A model generated the notes under the pieces. That model saw only the letters and a list, made by a program, of their open reading frames with translations, was not told where the DNA came from and searched no databases. DNA of 64,000 nt, taken from positions 12,964,926 through 13,028,925 of the forward strand of contig CM034311.1 in assembly GCA_019925795.1 (NCBI GenBank). The letters run 5' to 3'. The DNA comes from Dendrobium chrysotoxum (taxonomy: Eukaryota > Streptophyta > Magnoliopsida > Asparagales > Orchidaceae). Shown here piece by piece: positions 12,861 through 23,150 of this stretch; the stretch's first letter is position 1; each line of letters opens with the position of its first letter. The position numbers were made by a program, and so were the translations under genes.

Positions 12861-13189
12861 ACCACCTACCTTGGCATAATAACATAACCCATCACCATAG
12901 CATACATTATTTAAACCTAGGAAAAGGCACCATAACCCACATACATTATTGAATCCATTTCCTAGTGGTGTTAATCTTGTGGCATACTAGGTAATATAGC
13001 CCGCACTTGTACTATCCATTGTAGGGCACACCTAGTATAGAGACCAACAGTACATACATCATAGCATAGCAAGCATACATATCATTCTTTAACCCAAAAG
13101 TTGGAACCCAAACTCACTTGGATTCCTAAATATTTATGTTTGAATAACTTTATAGGGGTGCTCTAATAAAAGATCTAATGAGAGCATGA

Positions 13190-13700
13190 GGTACATGGAT
13201 AGTGGATGCCCGAGGCACATGATTGGTGATTTGAAGCAATTCATCACACTGGAGGCTATGTCAGGAGGCAAAGTCACACTAGGGGATAACACCACTAGAA
13301 AAGGGGTTAGCTCATGTAAAATTGGCAACTAAAAATTTTATAATTGAGAATATTTTATTAGTCGATGGTTTAAAGCATAACTTCATGAGTATTAGTCAAT
13401 TATGTGACAAGGGCTTTGATATTAAATTCTTATTTACAAAATGCATGATTAGCTTGAATGGTAAATTAGTCTTAGAAGATAAAAGGGTGAATAATATTTA
13501 TATACTTAATTTGAACTGTGTTGAATACTCTGATTCCCTTTGTTTGAAAACTATTATTGATTATTCTTGGCTATGGCATAAGAGACTATGATATACAAGC
13601 ATGAAAATTCTTAGGAAGATTATCCAAAAAGACCTAGTTAGAGGCATACCTAAGTTAAACTTCACTAAGGACCACCTATATGATGCCTGCCAACTAGAAA
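13190..13700 (+). pseudogene. Copia-1 aspartic protease and GAG-pre-integrase remnant
   Basis: YMDSGCPRHMIGDLKQF begins at about 13195 with the catalytic D-S-G intact (13198-13206), followed by KVTLGDNTTRKGV. A frameshift near 13320 moves the reading to the frame beginning ATKNFIIENILLVDGLKH, which runs through QLCDKGFDIKF to the WLWHKRL of the pre-integrase zinc domain. A stop follows, then YTSMKILRKI and GIPKLNFTKDHLYDAC. The protease would cleave the Gag-Pol polyprotein. The shift and the stop rule out function. Confidence 0.85.
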
Positions 13701-14515
13701 AATAAGTTAAGACTTCATTTCATTCAATCAAAGACATTAACACCTCTAGGCTACTAAAAATCCTTCATATGGACCTATTTAGACCTGTTAGTATTGCCAA
13801 CCTATGAGGAATTTTTAATAATAGATGACTTCTCTCAATTTACTTAGGTTATATTCCTAGCACATAAGAGTGAGTCATTTGAAGAATTTAGAACTTTCTC
13901 CACCTGGATTCAAAGGAAATTAGGATGTGAAATTTCAACCATTCATAATGATCATGATAGAGAATTGGAAAATTATAGGTTTGAATCTTTTTGTCAAGAG
14001 ATAGGTATAGAACATAACTTCTCTGCCCTAAGGACCCCTCAGCAGAATGGAATAGCTAAAAGAAAAAATAGAATCTTGGTAGAAGCTGTTAGGGCCATGC
14101 TAGCTGAATGCTCACTCCTTAGATATTTTTGGGCAGAAGTAGTAAATACTTCTTATTATATTTTAAATAGGGTGAATGTTAGATCCAAGCTAAATAAGAT
14201 ACCCTATGAACTCCTTAAGGGTAGAATACCAAACCTTTCTCACTTGCATATTTTTTGGGTGTAAATGCTTTATCTTGGTCAATAAAAAATCATCCTTAGT
14301 AAAATTTAATCCAAAATCTGATGAAGGTGTCTTCTTAGGTTATTTATCTATAGGGAAAGCCTATAGAATCTTCAATAAGAAGACCTTAATAGTAGAAGAG
14401 TCTACCCATATGGTATTTGATGAATCATATAAGACCTCTGAATCTAAACTTGAAGAAGAAGAAGTAGAGGTCATTCAAGGGGTAAAATTCATTCTTATAG
14501 GAAATGAGTAGAACC
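13701..14515 (+). pseudogene. Copia-1 integrase remnant, catalytic Glu replaced by Lys
   Basis: Begins around TSRLLKILHMDLF (13750) and is badly broken to 13960. It then has a clear frame ENYRFESFCQEIGIEHNF, TPQQNGIAKRKNRILVE, ending LSHLHIFWV at 14264. The frame then shifts to CKCFILVNKKSSLVKF, SDEGVFLGY, KAYRIFNKKTLIVEES. In this family the motif reads NG(V/I)AERKNR and its Glu completes the D,D,E triad; here the codon is AAA (Lys), a G-to-A change. Integrase would insert the cDNA into the genome; this copy could not. Confidence 0.85.
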
Positions 14516-14644
14516 TTAGGAGCCACTGCCTAAAGAATAGAGATATTCTTCTATTCATTCTAAAGAACTAATCTTAGGAGACCCATCTATAGGTGTTAGA
14601 ACTAGGCATGCACTTGGAAGAAAGTTAGTCATTCTATATTTATC

Positions 14645-15700
14645 TCTATGATAGGACCCACCAACATAGATCAAGCCCTAGCTAATGAAATTTGGATCTA
14701 GGCAATACAAGAAGAGCTAAATTAATTTATTAGAAATGATGTATGGGAACTAGTCAAAAGACCAAAGGACTAGAGTGTGGTTGGAACAAAGTAGGTGTTC
14801 AAAAATAAATGAATGACTCTGGAATAATGATAAGAAATAAGGCCAGATTAGTAGCTAAGGGATATATTCAGATTGAAGGAATCAATTTTGAGTAAACCTT
14901 TACCCCTATAGCTAGACTAGAAGCCATTAGGGTGCTACTAGTTTTTACCTACTTTAGGGAATTTAAATTCTATTAAATGGATATTAAGAGTGCCTTCCTA
15001 AATGGAGTGATTAAAGAGGATATTTATATTGATCAGCCCCCAAGCTTTAAAGATTTATAATTTCCAAATTATGCATTTAAGTTAAAGAAGGTATTATATT
15101 GACTAAAATAAGCACCTAGAGTATGGTATAAAAGGCTAAGCACATTCCTACTATATAGAGCCTTTATTAAGGGTAGCGTAGACACCATCCTATTCCTAAA
15201 AAATGTAGGAGAAGAAATTACTCATTATCTAAATTTATATTGATGATATCTTATTTGGATCATCAAATAAAAACCTATGTAATGAATTTTTAAAAATAAT
15301 GAGTAGAGTGAGAGAAGAGTTTGATGAGAGAGCTGAACTACTTTTTTTTATTTAGTGTAAAGCAGATATATGATAGAACCTTTCTTAGCCAATATAAATA
15401 CATTAAGGACACTCTTAAGAAATATAAAATAGATAAAGCTAAGGTAATAAACACTCCCATGAACCCTACTATTCAGTTAGATAAGAACCCAAATAGAAAG
15501 TTAGTAGATCAAAAAAAGTATAGAGGGATAATTAGATCACTTCTTTATTTGACTACTAGTAAATCGGATGTAATATTTAGTGTATGTCTTTATGCTAGAA
15601 TTCAAGCTAATCCAAAAGAACCTCACATGATTACTATTAAGAGAATCCTTAGATACATGTTAGGCACCCAAAACTTAAGAATCTGGTACCCTAAGCATAG
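14645..15700 (+). pseudogene. Copia-1 reverse transcriptase remnant
   Basis: Segments in order: DQALANEIWI (14675), ARLVAKGY (14845-14870), TFTPIARLEAIRVLL (14897-14940), MDIKSAFLNG (14978-15006), YIDQPPSFK, then the catalytic YIDD at 15236-15247 followed by ILFGSS. Next comes a longer open stretch (15321-15761) with TFLSQYKYIKDTLKKYK, TPMNPTIQLDK, KYRGIIRSLLYLTTSKSD and KRILRYMLGT, typical of the Copia RT thumb and connection. The normal LDVKSAFLNG and YVDD motifs are nearly kept, but many stops (often at Trp or Gln codons) and shifts break it. Confidence 0.9.
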
Positions 15701-16165
15701 TTCATTTTTTGAAATTATAAGATATTCATATTCTAATTTTGTAGGATGTAGGGTAGATTGAAAAAGCACATCAGGAATCTATTAGTTTATTAGCCAATTA
15801 TTAGTTTCCTGGTACAGTATAAAGTAGAACTCGATAGCCCTTTCCACTACTAATATAGAATATATTAAAGTTGTGTTACTCTAGTCTTAAGGCTAAATCA
15901 ATAAATCTTAGATCTTAGACTATCTATAGGCACCATTCATATCATGTGTGATAATACTAGTACAATTTATATATCCAAAAATCAAATTCAACATTCCCGC
16001 ACAAAGCATATAGATATTAAGCATCACTTCATAAGAGATCATGTAAATAAAATTGCATCATATAACTACTAGAGACCAATTGGCAGACATCTTCACTAAA
16101 CCCCTAGTTTATGACACCTTTAGCACCTTGAGGACTAGACTAGGTGTTATAGACATTCATGCTTA
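15701..16165 (+). pseudogene. Copia-1 RNase H remnant, end of pol
   Basis: Reads YSYSNFVGCRVD, stop, KSTSGIY (usually YSDADWAGCxxDRKSTSG), SQLLVSWYS, STTNIEYI, NPAQSI-like HIDIKHHF region (16005-16030) and ITTRDQLADIFTKPL (16060-16105), the standard Copia RNase H series. RNase H would degrade the RNA strand during reverse transcription. The first Asp of the catalytic set lies in YSYS where YSDAD is usual, so it is lost. Stops are frequent. Confidence 0.85.
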
Positions 16166-16334
16166 ACTCAGGATAAATCAAAATCTTTTTCATTTGAAAT
16201 TAGTCATTCGTATGTGTTACATTGTATATGAGTTTATTTTTGTGTATGTTGATTTATGTGTGGCTTTTGTATTTTTTTTTATTTAAAAGATGTTTCCTGA
16301 TCATCATACACTCATCACTAGATCAAAAAAATCA

Positions 16335-17020
16335 TAAATGTTTCTATCATATTATACGATCTACATTCGTACTGTACGATTTACATAGTTATACACAAAT
16401 AACAACCATTAGCTAAATCAATGGCCCAGATGAGTTCAATTATTACATTTCGTACTGTACAAACCACCATTTGTACTATACGATACATGTGTTAGAATCT
16501 ATTGAGATGAATTCAGTTCGGTTGGTATGATTATAATTACATTTCATACTGTACAAACCACCATTCATACTATATGATACATGTCTTAGAATCTGTTGGG
16601 AAAAATTCAATTCAGTCGGTACGATCATAATTATATTTCATACTGTATGAATTGCCATTCGTACTATATAATACACATGTTAGAATTTATTAGGAAGAAT
16701 TCAATTCAGCCAGTACGATCATAATTGCACTTCGTATCATATGAACACATGTCATATTATACGATACATTTAGTCAAAAGTAATTCTGATGATTCCTCAG
16801 GACAAACACAATTCCTTAAGATCATCCAGTATAATACTGATCATACTATATGATTTGACCACCTTATTCTAACAAGTCATCTAGATGATTTAACTTTCCT
16901 GATCGTACTGTATCATCTACAATCATACTGTATGATTTCCCTTAAATATATAAATTGAAAGGTATTCTAAGTTTGCAATCTATTCAAATCCTTCTTTCTT
17001 TACATTCTTACTTTTATAAA
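16335..17020 (+). promoter_or_regulatory. Spacer between pol and ORF3 with ~118-bp tandem units and ATCGTAC palindromes
   Basis: No coding sequence. Three units (about 16443-16560, 16561-16680 and 16681-16790) each carry TTCGTACTGTACAAACC-like, CATTCGTACTATACGAT-like and GTTAGAATCTRTTRG stretches. Further palindromes occur at 16350-16390 and 16850-16945. The same palindrome family fills the LTRs. The position upstream of ORF3 suggests a possible internal promoter or RNA structure; that is inference. Confidence 0.6.
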
Positions 17021-17025
17021 CTTAG
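17021..17025 (+). other. Target-site duplication CTTAG, left copy
   Basis: CTTAG directly before TGAAAG, the end (on this strand the start) of the inserted LTR. It is repeated at 22584-22588. Confidence 0.85.
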
Positions 17026-18865
17026 TGAAAGTTTGTTAGGATAGTTAAGCCCTTATAAACTAGTCCCAAAGCTAACCAAGGGGGGGTGAATTGATATTTT
17101 AAAAATTCTTACACAAAATGAAAAATATATTTTATCTTTCTAAATGTTTTAAAACACAAACAATGTAAGCAGAAGAAAATACCCAAAATCAAATATTTTT
17201 AATCACAAATCAGATCACAGAAATATGCAAAAACTAAAGTGCAAAAAAATAAATAAAAAGAGCACACCAAATTTATAATGGTTTGGTCAACTTGACCTAC
17301 ATACACTCCCCGGAGCCTCCCCTCCAAGTATTGCACTAAACACTATAGTGACTCTCCTTTTGCTCCCACAGCAAGGCGAAGAAGCCCCTACAAAATTTTT
17401 CCACCGACATCGGAGAGGTAGAGAATCATGACTCCTTTTGCTTCCTCCTGAAGTAGGCAGAAAACCCAGAATCCTTTTGCTTCCTCCTAAAGCAGGTAGA
17501 GAACCCCCAACTCCTTTTACTTCCTCCTGAAGCGACAGAGAACCCAGATCGGATGCTGATAATCATCTCCCTAGAGCCACCATGGAATCAAGGATAAAGA
17601 AGGAAGACGATGATCAAATCCTTGCTTGGAGTAACCTTTATAAATCCCCTCATAAACTCCCCCTAACAAGATCATCTCTCTCTCCAAAACTCTCCTTCTC
17701 CTCTAAGCTCTCTTGGAGTGAAAAAAGCCAGCAAAAGCTTCCTAAGAGATGTTTAAAGAGTTTAAATACAAGACTTCAAAAAAATGCCCAAAAATTTAAC
17801 TTGCCAACTATATCATCCAGGACGATCTGTCGATCATCCTATACGATCAGAAAAAAATTAACTGTTTTACCAGGATGATTGTCGATGTCTGGATGATTAG
17901 AAGAAATACTTTCTACATATCATCCAGAATGATTTTGCGATCGTCCGGGATGATTAGTTCAATTTTAGTAAAAAATGACAAATCATCCAGACAAATATTT
18001 GGGATGTATAGGATGATATCCGGGATGATCAGAAGAAAATAAGGGCTTTTGTCCTAGACAATTTCATAATCATCTGGGATGATCAGTTTATTTTGAGTGG
18101 CAATCGACAAATCATCCCGCATAATGTTCGAGATGTCCAGGACAATATCCTGGATAATCAGAAGAAAATCATGGTTTTTATCCTGGATGATTGGAGATCA
18201 TCCCAAGAAATATAGAGGATCGTCCAAGTTGATCCAAACGATCGTTATGTACGATGTGATTAATTAATTAAACCATAATTAGTTTCCTAATCAAGGGATC
18301 ATTTTTGGTAAAATTATAATGAATCATCCAGGATGATATAGTATCGTCCTGTACGATCAAAATAAAGTTCTAAAAATAAAATATTTCCTAAAATGTGATT
18401 GGCGGCTAATTTCTAAATTTATACTAATCATCTTGTATAATAAAATCTCATCTAGGATGATAGGTTAACTAACCTTTATAAGTCGGGATGCCCTAATTAG
18501 GGTTTCTATTTTGAACTAATCATCTAAGATGATTTTGGATCATCCTGTATGATAAGCTCAAAATTTAGAAGACTCTCAAACTCACCAAATTTCTCCCCAT
18601 ATTATATGTGCAAGGTTACTTAGCAGCAGGATCCATCTTATTACATTTGACTCAAAAAAGGTGAAAATTATTAGAAGTTAAAACTATAGACTGACTCAGT
18701 CCTAATCTATCCAATCTTGAGCTGGCTTGAAATTACAATTGACTTTGTGAACCTAAAACGTTAGTAGGCATTGGGCAACTAAAATAAATATGCAGTAGTA
18801 ACAGTAGAGAAGCAGGAATATTTGATATCATCAAAACTATAATGCTTGAATCTAGATTTGCAATA
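17026..18865 (-). repeat. 3' LTR of the gag-only element
   Basis: On the minus strand it starts TATTGCAAATCTAG and ends AACTTTCA. It contains the leader hairpin units (17400-17540), and the ATCATCC/GGATGAT palindrome array (about 17815-18560). Partner copy 20741-22583. Confidence 0.92.
17815..18560 (-). promoter_or_regulatory. Palindrome array (ATCATCC/GGATGAT) in the 3' LTR
   Basis: Dozens of close variants: TCATCCAGGACGATC (17815), TCATCCAGAATGATT (17922), CGTCCGGGATGATT (17943), TCATCTGGGATGATC (18070), TCATCCAGGATGATAT (18325). They are spaced 10-60 bases and many can form hairpins. No coding capacity. Confidence 0.65.
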
Positions 18866-18880
18866 ATCTCTCCCTTTTTT
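18866..18880 (-). other. Polypurine tract next to the 3' LTR
   Basis: On the minus strand AAAAAAGGGAGAGAT lies immediately before the LTR start, the expected plus-strand primer site for reverse transcription. Confidence 0.75.
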
Positions 18881-19137
18881 ATTATGGTAAATATTTGTTA
18901 GATAATTTCAAATCAAGCAGATAAAAAAATAAAACACAAAGTAAAGAAAAATAATATAAGCAAGCAAAGCAAATTTTATTAAAATAGGTAAATAGTACAA
19001 CACTAACAACACTACTCCCCTTTTGACATCACAAAAAAAGAGGAAACAGAAAAGTAACCTCTAAACAGAACATAGAATAGAAACAAATATAAACTCAGAA
19101 ATAAATAAATAAATAACTAGAAAGATGAACTTTGATC

Positions 19138-19524
19138 ATTTGGAGGTGGTGGTGGCGAAAAGAGTCTGTGAATGGAAGCAAACTGCTCCCCAAACAAGGC
19201 CATATCTTTGTCATGCTGCTACTACTGTTAGGCTACATAGGCATCAAAATAAGTAATATCCTCTATGTGATGATGCTCCTGTGCAGCTATGTAGGAGTTA
19301 AACCTGGCCTCCCACTAGTTGAACCTTTATACCAGCTGATCAATCCGAGGTTGCTAGTTAAAAGGGACATGTGTAGGAATAAGACCTTCCTCTTCTTCCC
19401 AAGGCTCCTCATACTCACAGGGACGACGAGTATAATGGAGGGTATGGAAGAAACTATTTGAGTAGAAGATCGGATGGTGATCAGGTGGAGCAGGGAATTG
19501 AAGGTTTAATTTTGATTCAAGAGG
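19138..19524 (-). pseudogene. ORF3-like C-terminal tail fused in frame to gag
   Basis: Directly after gag's ERIHSSY the frame continues as PLESKLNLQFPAPPDHHPI, HTLHYTRRPCEYEEPWEEEE, and, after a stop at 19354-19356, RIDQLV, WEARFNSYIAAQEHHH, FDAYVA, DKDMALFGEQFASIHRLF, SPPPPPND. It is the same frame throughout with several stops, mostly at positions where Gln or Trp would be expected. The Gln/His-rich amphipathic region and proline-rich end resemble the tails of ORF3 proteins in SIRE-like elements. No homologous tail is preserved in Copia-1 for comparison, so the origin is inferred. Confidence 0.5.
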
Positions 19525-20681
19525 GTATGAAGAATGAATTCTTTCAGATACTTCAAATAACTGATCATAAGTAAGCTCACATACCTCTTCTTGATCAGAG
19601 TGATCAAGATGATCTACCATCAAACACAAGTTGGTTACTTTCTATTTAGCTTCAATTTCAGAGGAGTCAGATACTGAGTCAACCTAGAAGGCCTTTTGGA
19701 TCTTCTTCTTATCCTTCTTGAACTTAGGCTTTTTCTCACCCTTCTCCTTGCTTGGGTGAGCCTGTAATATTGGGTATTCGGAATTCACATGTCTTGGCTT
19801 CCTCCATTCAAAATAGATAACATTAGAAGAAACTTTAGAATGCTTATTATTCTTACCTTTATTCCACTTATGATAATGCTTTTGTTTCTTCCTCAATAAG
19901 CTCTTAATTTTCTTATGATTAAGGTCATGTCATCATCATCAGAACCTGAAGAGCCAGAGTCAGTATCATCAGCCTTCAAGGCTATGGCTTCTCCTTCTTT
20001 TTCTCACCTATATCAAGCTGCCTTTAGTTCACTCATTACTCGTAAGCAATTAGTGATCCAAGTAAGTTATTGATTAAATAATTATTCAGATCCTTAGATT
20101 CAGTAACGGTAGTAATTTTAGTATCAAAAGAAGAAGATAAACATCATAAAATCTTATTCACTTTTTCATAATTAGTGAGTTCTCTACCTAAGGCATGTAA
20201 TGAGGTAACAATCTCTATAAATCTAGTGTACATCTCAAAAATTGATTCATTTGGTTTCATGCAAAAGAGTTCATAATCATGCTGAAGAATATTCAGTCTA
20301 GATTGTTTAACCTCATTTTGTTCATTCATAAGTAATGCATAGTCTATCCCAAATTTTTTTCTCAGTTGCACAAGTTGAAACACACATATAATCTTCAGGT
20401 TTTAGTCCACAGAAAAAATAATTTAGACACTTAGCATTCAATTATGCATGATCCCTATCATCAGTTGTCTATTCAGAAAAAGAGATTTTAGTTTTAACAC
20501 TATTAACAAGTCTATAAGGTGGAGTATAACCTTCTTTAACAAGCATCCACATACGATAATAGATCGATTGCAAAAAGGTGGACATGTGAGTTTTCCAAAA
20601 ATTAAAAGGGATATTATCAAATAAAGGTGGTCAAGTAATAGAGTATCCTTCCACGGTGTTATGATTACCAAAGTTAGCCAT
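19525..20681 (-). pseudogene. gag of the gag-only element
   Basis: Starts ATGGCTAACTTTGG at 20681 (MANFGNHNTVEGYSIT), 45 bases after the PBS. It continues with FDNIPFNFWKTHMSTFLQS, MWMLVKEGY, the UBN2-type gag core with HDYELFCMKPNESIFEMYTRF and ALGRELTNYEKVNKIL, a Lys-rich stretch, and the zinc-knuckle position IYFEWRKPRHVNSEYP. All three Cys of CX2CX4HX4C are replaced there, so nucleic-acid binding by the knuckle is lost. It ends QEEVCELTYDQLFEVSERIHSSY where the fusion begins. Internal stops and at least one shift (near 20380) break it. Confidence 0.88.
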
Positions 20682-20726
20682 TGATCAAAATTCAAAAGTT
20701 TTTTAAAACTTTATTTTATGAATCCC

Positions 20727-20738
20727 GCTCTGATACCA
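20727..20738 (-). other. Primer binding site, tRNA-Met type
   Basis: TGGTATCAGAGC on the minus strand, two bases after the 5' LTR end. Confidence 0.92.
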
Positions 20739-20740
20739 CT

Positions 20741-22583
20741 TAAAAGTTTATTAGGGTTGTTAAGCCCTTATGAACTAGTCCCAAAGCTAACCAAGAGGGG
20801 GGTGAATTAATATTTTAAAAATTCTTACACAAAATAAAAAATATTTTTTCCTTTTAAAATATTTTAAAACACAAACAATGTAAGGAGAAGCAAATATCCA
20901 AAATCAAATATTTTTAATCACAGATCAGATCACAGAAATATACATAAATTAAAATATAAAAAAATAAATGAAAAGAGCACACCAGATTTATAGTGGTTCA
21001 GTCAACTTGACCTACACCCACTCCCCGGAGCCTCCCCTCCATGTATTGCTCTAAACATTATAGTGACTCTCCTTTTTCTCCAACAGCAAGGAGGAGAAGC
21101 CCTTACAAAATCTTTCCACCGACATCAGTGAGGTAGAGAATCTTGACTCCTTTTACTTTCTCCTGAAGTAGGCAGAGAATCCAGAATCCTTTTGCTTCCT
21201 CCTAAAGCAGGCAGAGAACCCTAAACTTCTTTTGCTTCCTCCTGAAGCAGGCAGAGAACCCAAATCTGATGCTGATAATTATCTCCCTAGAGCCACCATT
21301 GAACCAAGGATAAAGAAGGAAGATGAAGACTGAATCCTTGCTTGGAGCAACCTTTATGAATCCTCTCACAAACTCCCCCTCACAAGATCCTCTCTCTCTC
21401 TCTTAAACTCTCCTTATTATCTAAGCTCTCTTGGAGTGGAAAAAACCATCAAAATCTTTCTAAAGAGATGTTTAAAGAGCTTAAATACAATGCCTAAAAA
21501 AATGCCCAAAAATTTAACTTGTCGACTATATTGTCCAGGATGATCTGTCGATCATCCTATAGGATCAGTACAAAATCAACCGTTTTACCAGGATAATTGC
21601 CAATGTCTGGATTATCAGAAGAAATACTTTCCACATATCATTTAGGATCATTTTATGATCATCCTGGATGATTAGTTTAATTTGAGTGAAAAATAATAAA
21701 TCATCCAGAGAAATGTTCAGGACGTCCAGGATGATATCCTGGACGATCAGAAGAAAATAAAGGCTTTTATCCTGGATAATTACACAATCATCCGAGGCGA
21801 TCAGTTCATTTTGAGTGGTAATTAACAAATCATTACGCATAATGTTCAGGACATCCAGGATGATATCATGGATGATCAGAAAAAAATTATGGTTTTTGTT
21901 CAGAACGATTAGAGATCCCATAGAAAATAAAGGATCATCCGGGATGATCGGAATGATCGTCATATACGATGTGATTGATCAATTAAATCATAATCAGTCT
22001 CCTAATCAAGAGATCATTTTTGGCAAAATTATAATGAATTATCCAGGATGATATAGTATTGTCTTGTACAATCAGAACAAAATTCTAAAAATAAAATATT
22101 TCCTCAAATGTGATTCGTGGCTAATTTCTAAATTTGTATTTATCATCATGTATGATATAATATCGTTCAGGATGATAGGTTAACTAACCTTAATAAACAA
22201 GGATTCCCTAATTAGGGTTTCTATTTTGAACAAATCGTCTATGTCAATTTTGGATCATCCTATACGATATGCTCAATTCAGAAGACTCTCAAACTCACCA
22301 AATTTCTCCCCACATTGTGTGTGTGTGTGCAAGGTTACTTAGCATCAGGATCCATCTTATTACATTTGACTCAAGAAAAGGTAAAAACCATTGAAAGTTA
22401 AACTTACAAACTGACTCAATCCTAATCTACCCAATCTTGAGCTGGCTTGAATAGTAATTGACTTTGTGAACCTAAAAGCTAGTAGGCATTGGGCAACTAA
22501 AATAGATGTACTATAGTAAAAGTAGGGAAGCAGGAATATTTGATAGCATCAAAACTATAGTGCTTGAATCCAAATTTACAACA
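20741..22583 (-). repeat. 5' LTR of the gag-only element
   Basis: On the minus strand it starts TGTTGTAAATTTGGATTC and ends AAACTTTTA. It carries a short GT run (22318-22328), the palindrome array (about 21535-22275), GA-rich sequence and tandem leader hairpins (21130-21250). Partner copy 17026-18865. Confidence 0.92.
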
Positions 22584-22588
22584 CTTAG
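22584..22588 (+). other. Target-site duplication CTTAG, right copy
   Basis: Matches 17021-17025 exactly and defines the insertion boundary. Confidence 0.85.
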
Positions 22589-22597
22589 GATTCTCTA

Positions 22598-23150
22598 ATG
22601 GCCAATAGAAGTAAATGTGGTCGAATGACCCAAGGGTGCTCCTCCTCTCATTGCTCAATCGATGATTAATTTCAATATATTCAAGATGAAGATGTATATT
22701 ATAAATTCAAGGAGACTCGCATCAACCCCTTTAGAATGCTCAATTAACCTAGTTTAAACTTCGAGGTGATGAACCTCTTTTCTTCCATAACTCTTCAATT
22801 CCTTCTCACCCTAGCATTTTCTTTTAATTCTGAACTACTCTATAAATTCTTAACCAACCATAGGATTAATGCGGAAACCTTCACCATGACCTCCTATATA
22901 TGTCGATGACTTGTAGAAATCAAAAAGGAAGATTTAGGGGAGTATATTAATCTTTCTACTGAAGGATCTCATCCATAATCCATGGCCTCTAGAACTAATT
23001 TTAATTAGAGTGCTATAAACCTACCTAGAGTTTGAATATGAAAAAAAATCATTTCTTTCATCAAATTGATAATGCAATTTTAGTTTATCTCTCATGATAA
23101 TTAGCACTAATTATGTGAATTTATCTAAAGAAATATTAAATATCAAATTA
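22598..23150 (+). pseudogene. Copia-1 ORF3 (env-like) N-terminal remnant
   Basis: From ATG 22598 one frame reads MANRSKCGRMTQGCSSS, stop, FQYIQDEDVYYKFKETRI, NPFRMLN, stop, PSLNFEVMNLFSSITLQFLL, AFSFNSELLYKFLTN, INAETFTMTSYICR, stop, LVEIKKEDLGEYINLSTEG, then decays. The aromatic-rich YYKFKETRINP segment, the ITLQFLLTLAFS region and the final LGEYINLSTEG (usually LGxxLxIPSEG) are typical of the extra ORF after RNase H in SIRE/Maximus elements. Its role is unproven; it has been called env-like. Remaining ORF3 sequence (P-rich CATCCCCCCAG near 23385) is too decayed to call. Confidence 0.65.

Larger units (their letters stand above)
17026..22583 (-). mobile_element. Complete 5.6-kb SIRE-like deletion derivative with gag only (TR-GAG-like)
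   Basis: Two LTRs of 1,840 and 1,843 bases in direct repeat, a tRNA-Met-type PBS, a polypurine tract and a perfect 5-bp target duplication define a complete insertion. The interior is only about 1.9 kb and codes for gag plus a short C-terminal piece. Protease, integrase, RT and RNase H are absent. Known plant TR-GAG elements have this plan and depend on pol supplied in trans; assignment to that class is inference. In the first ~200 bases the LTRs differ at roughly one base in ten, so the insertion is not recent. It sits 10 bases before the ATG of Copia-1 ORF3. Confidence 0.9.

Noticed and set aside
19132..19461. 109-codon plus-strand frame
   Set aside because: Antisense of the gag-ORF3 tail, which explains its openness.
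21565..22051. Frames on both strands rich in Ile, Asp and Leu
   Set aside because: Produced by the ATCATCC/GGATGAT palindrome array in the LTR; the repeated IIxDDxL pattern mirrors the repeats.
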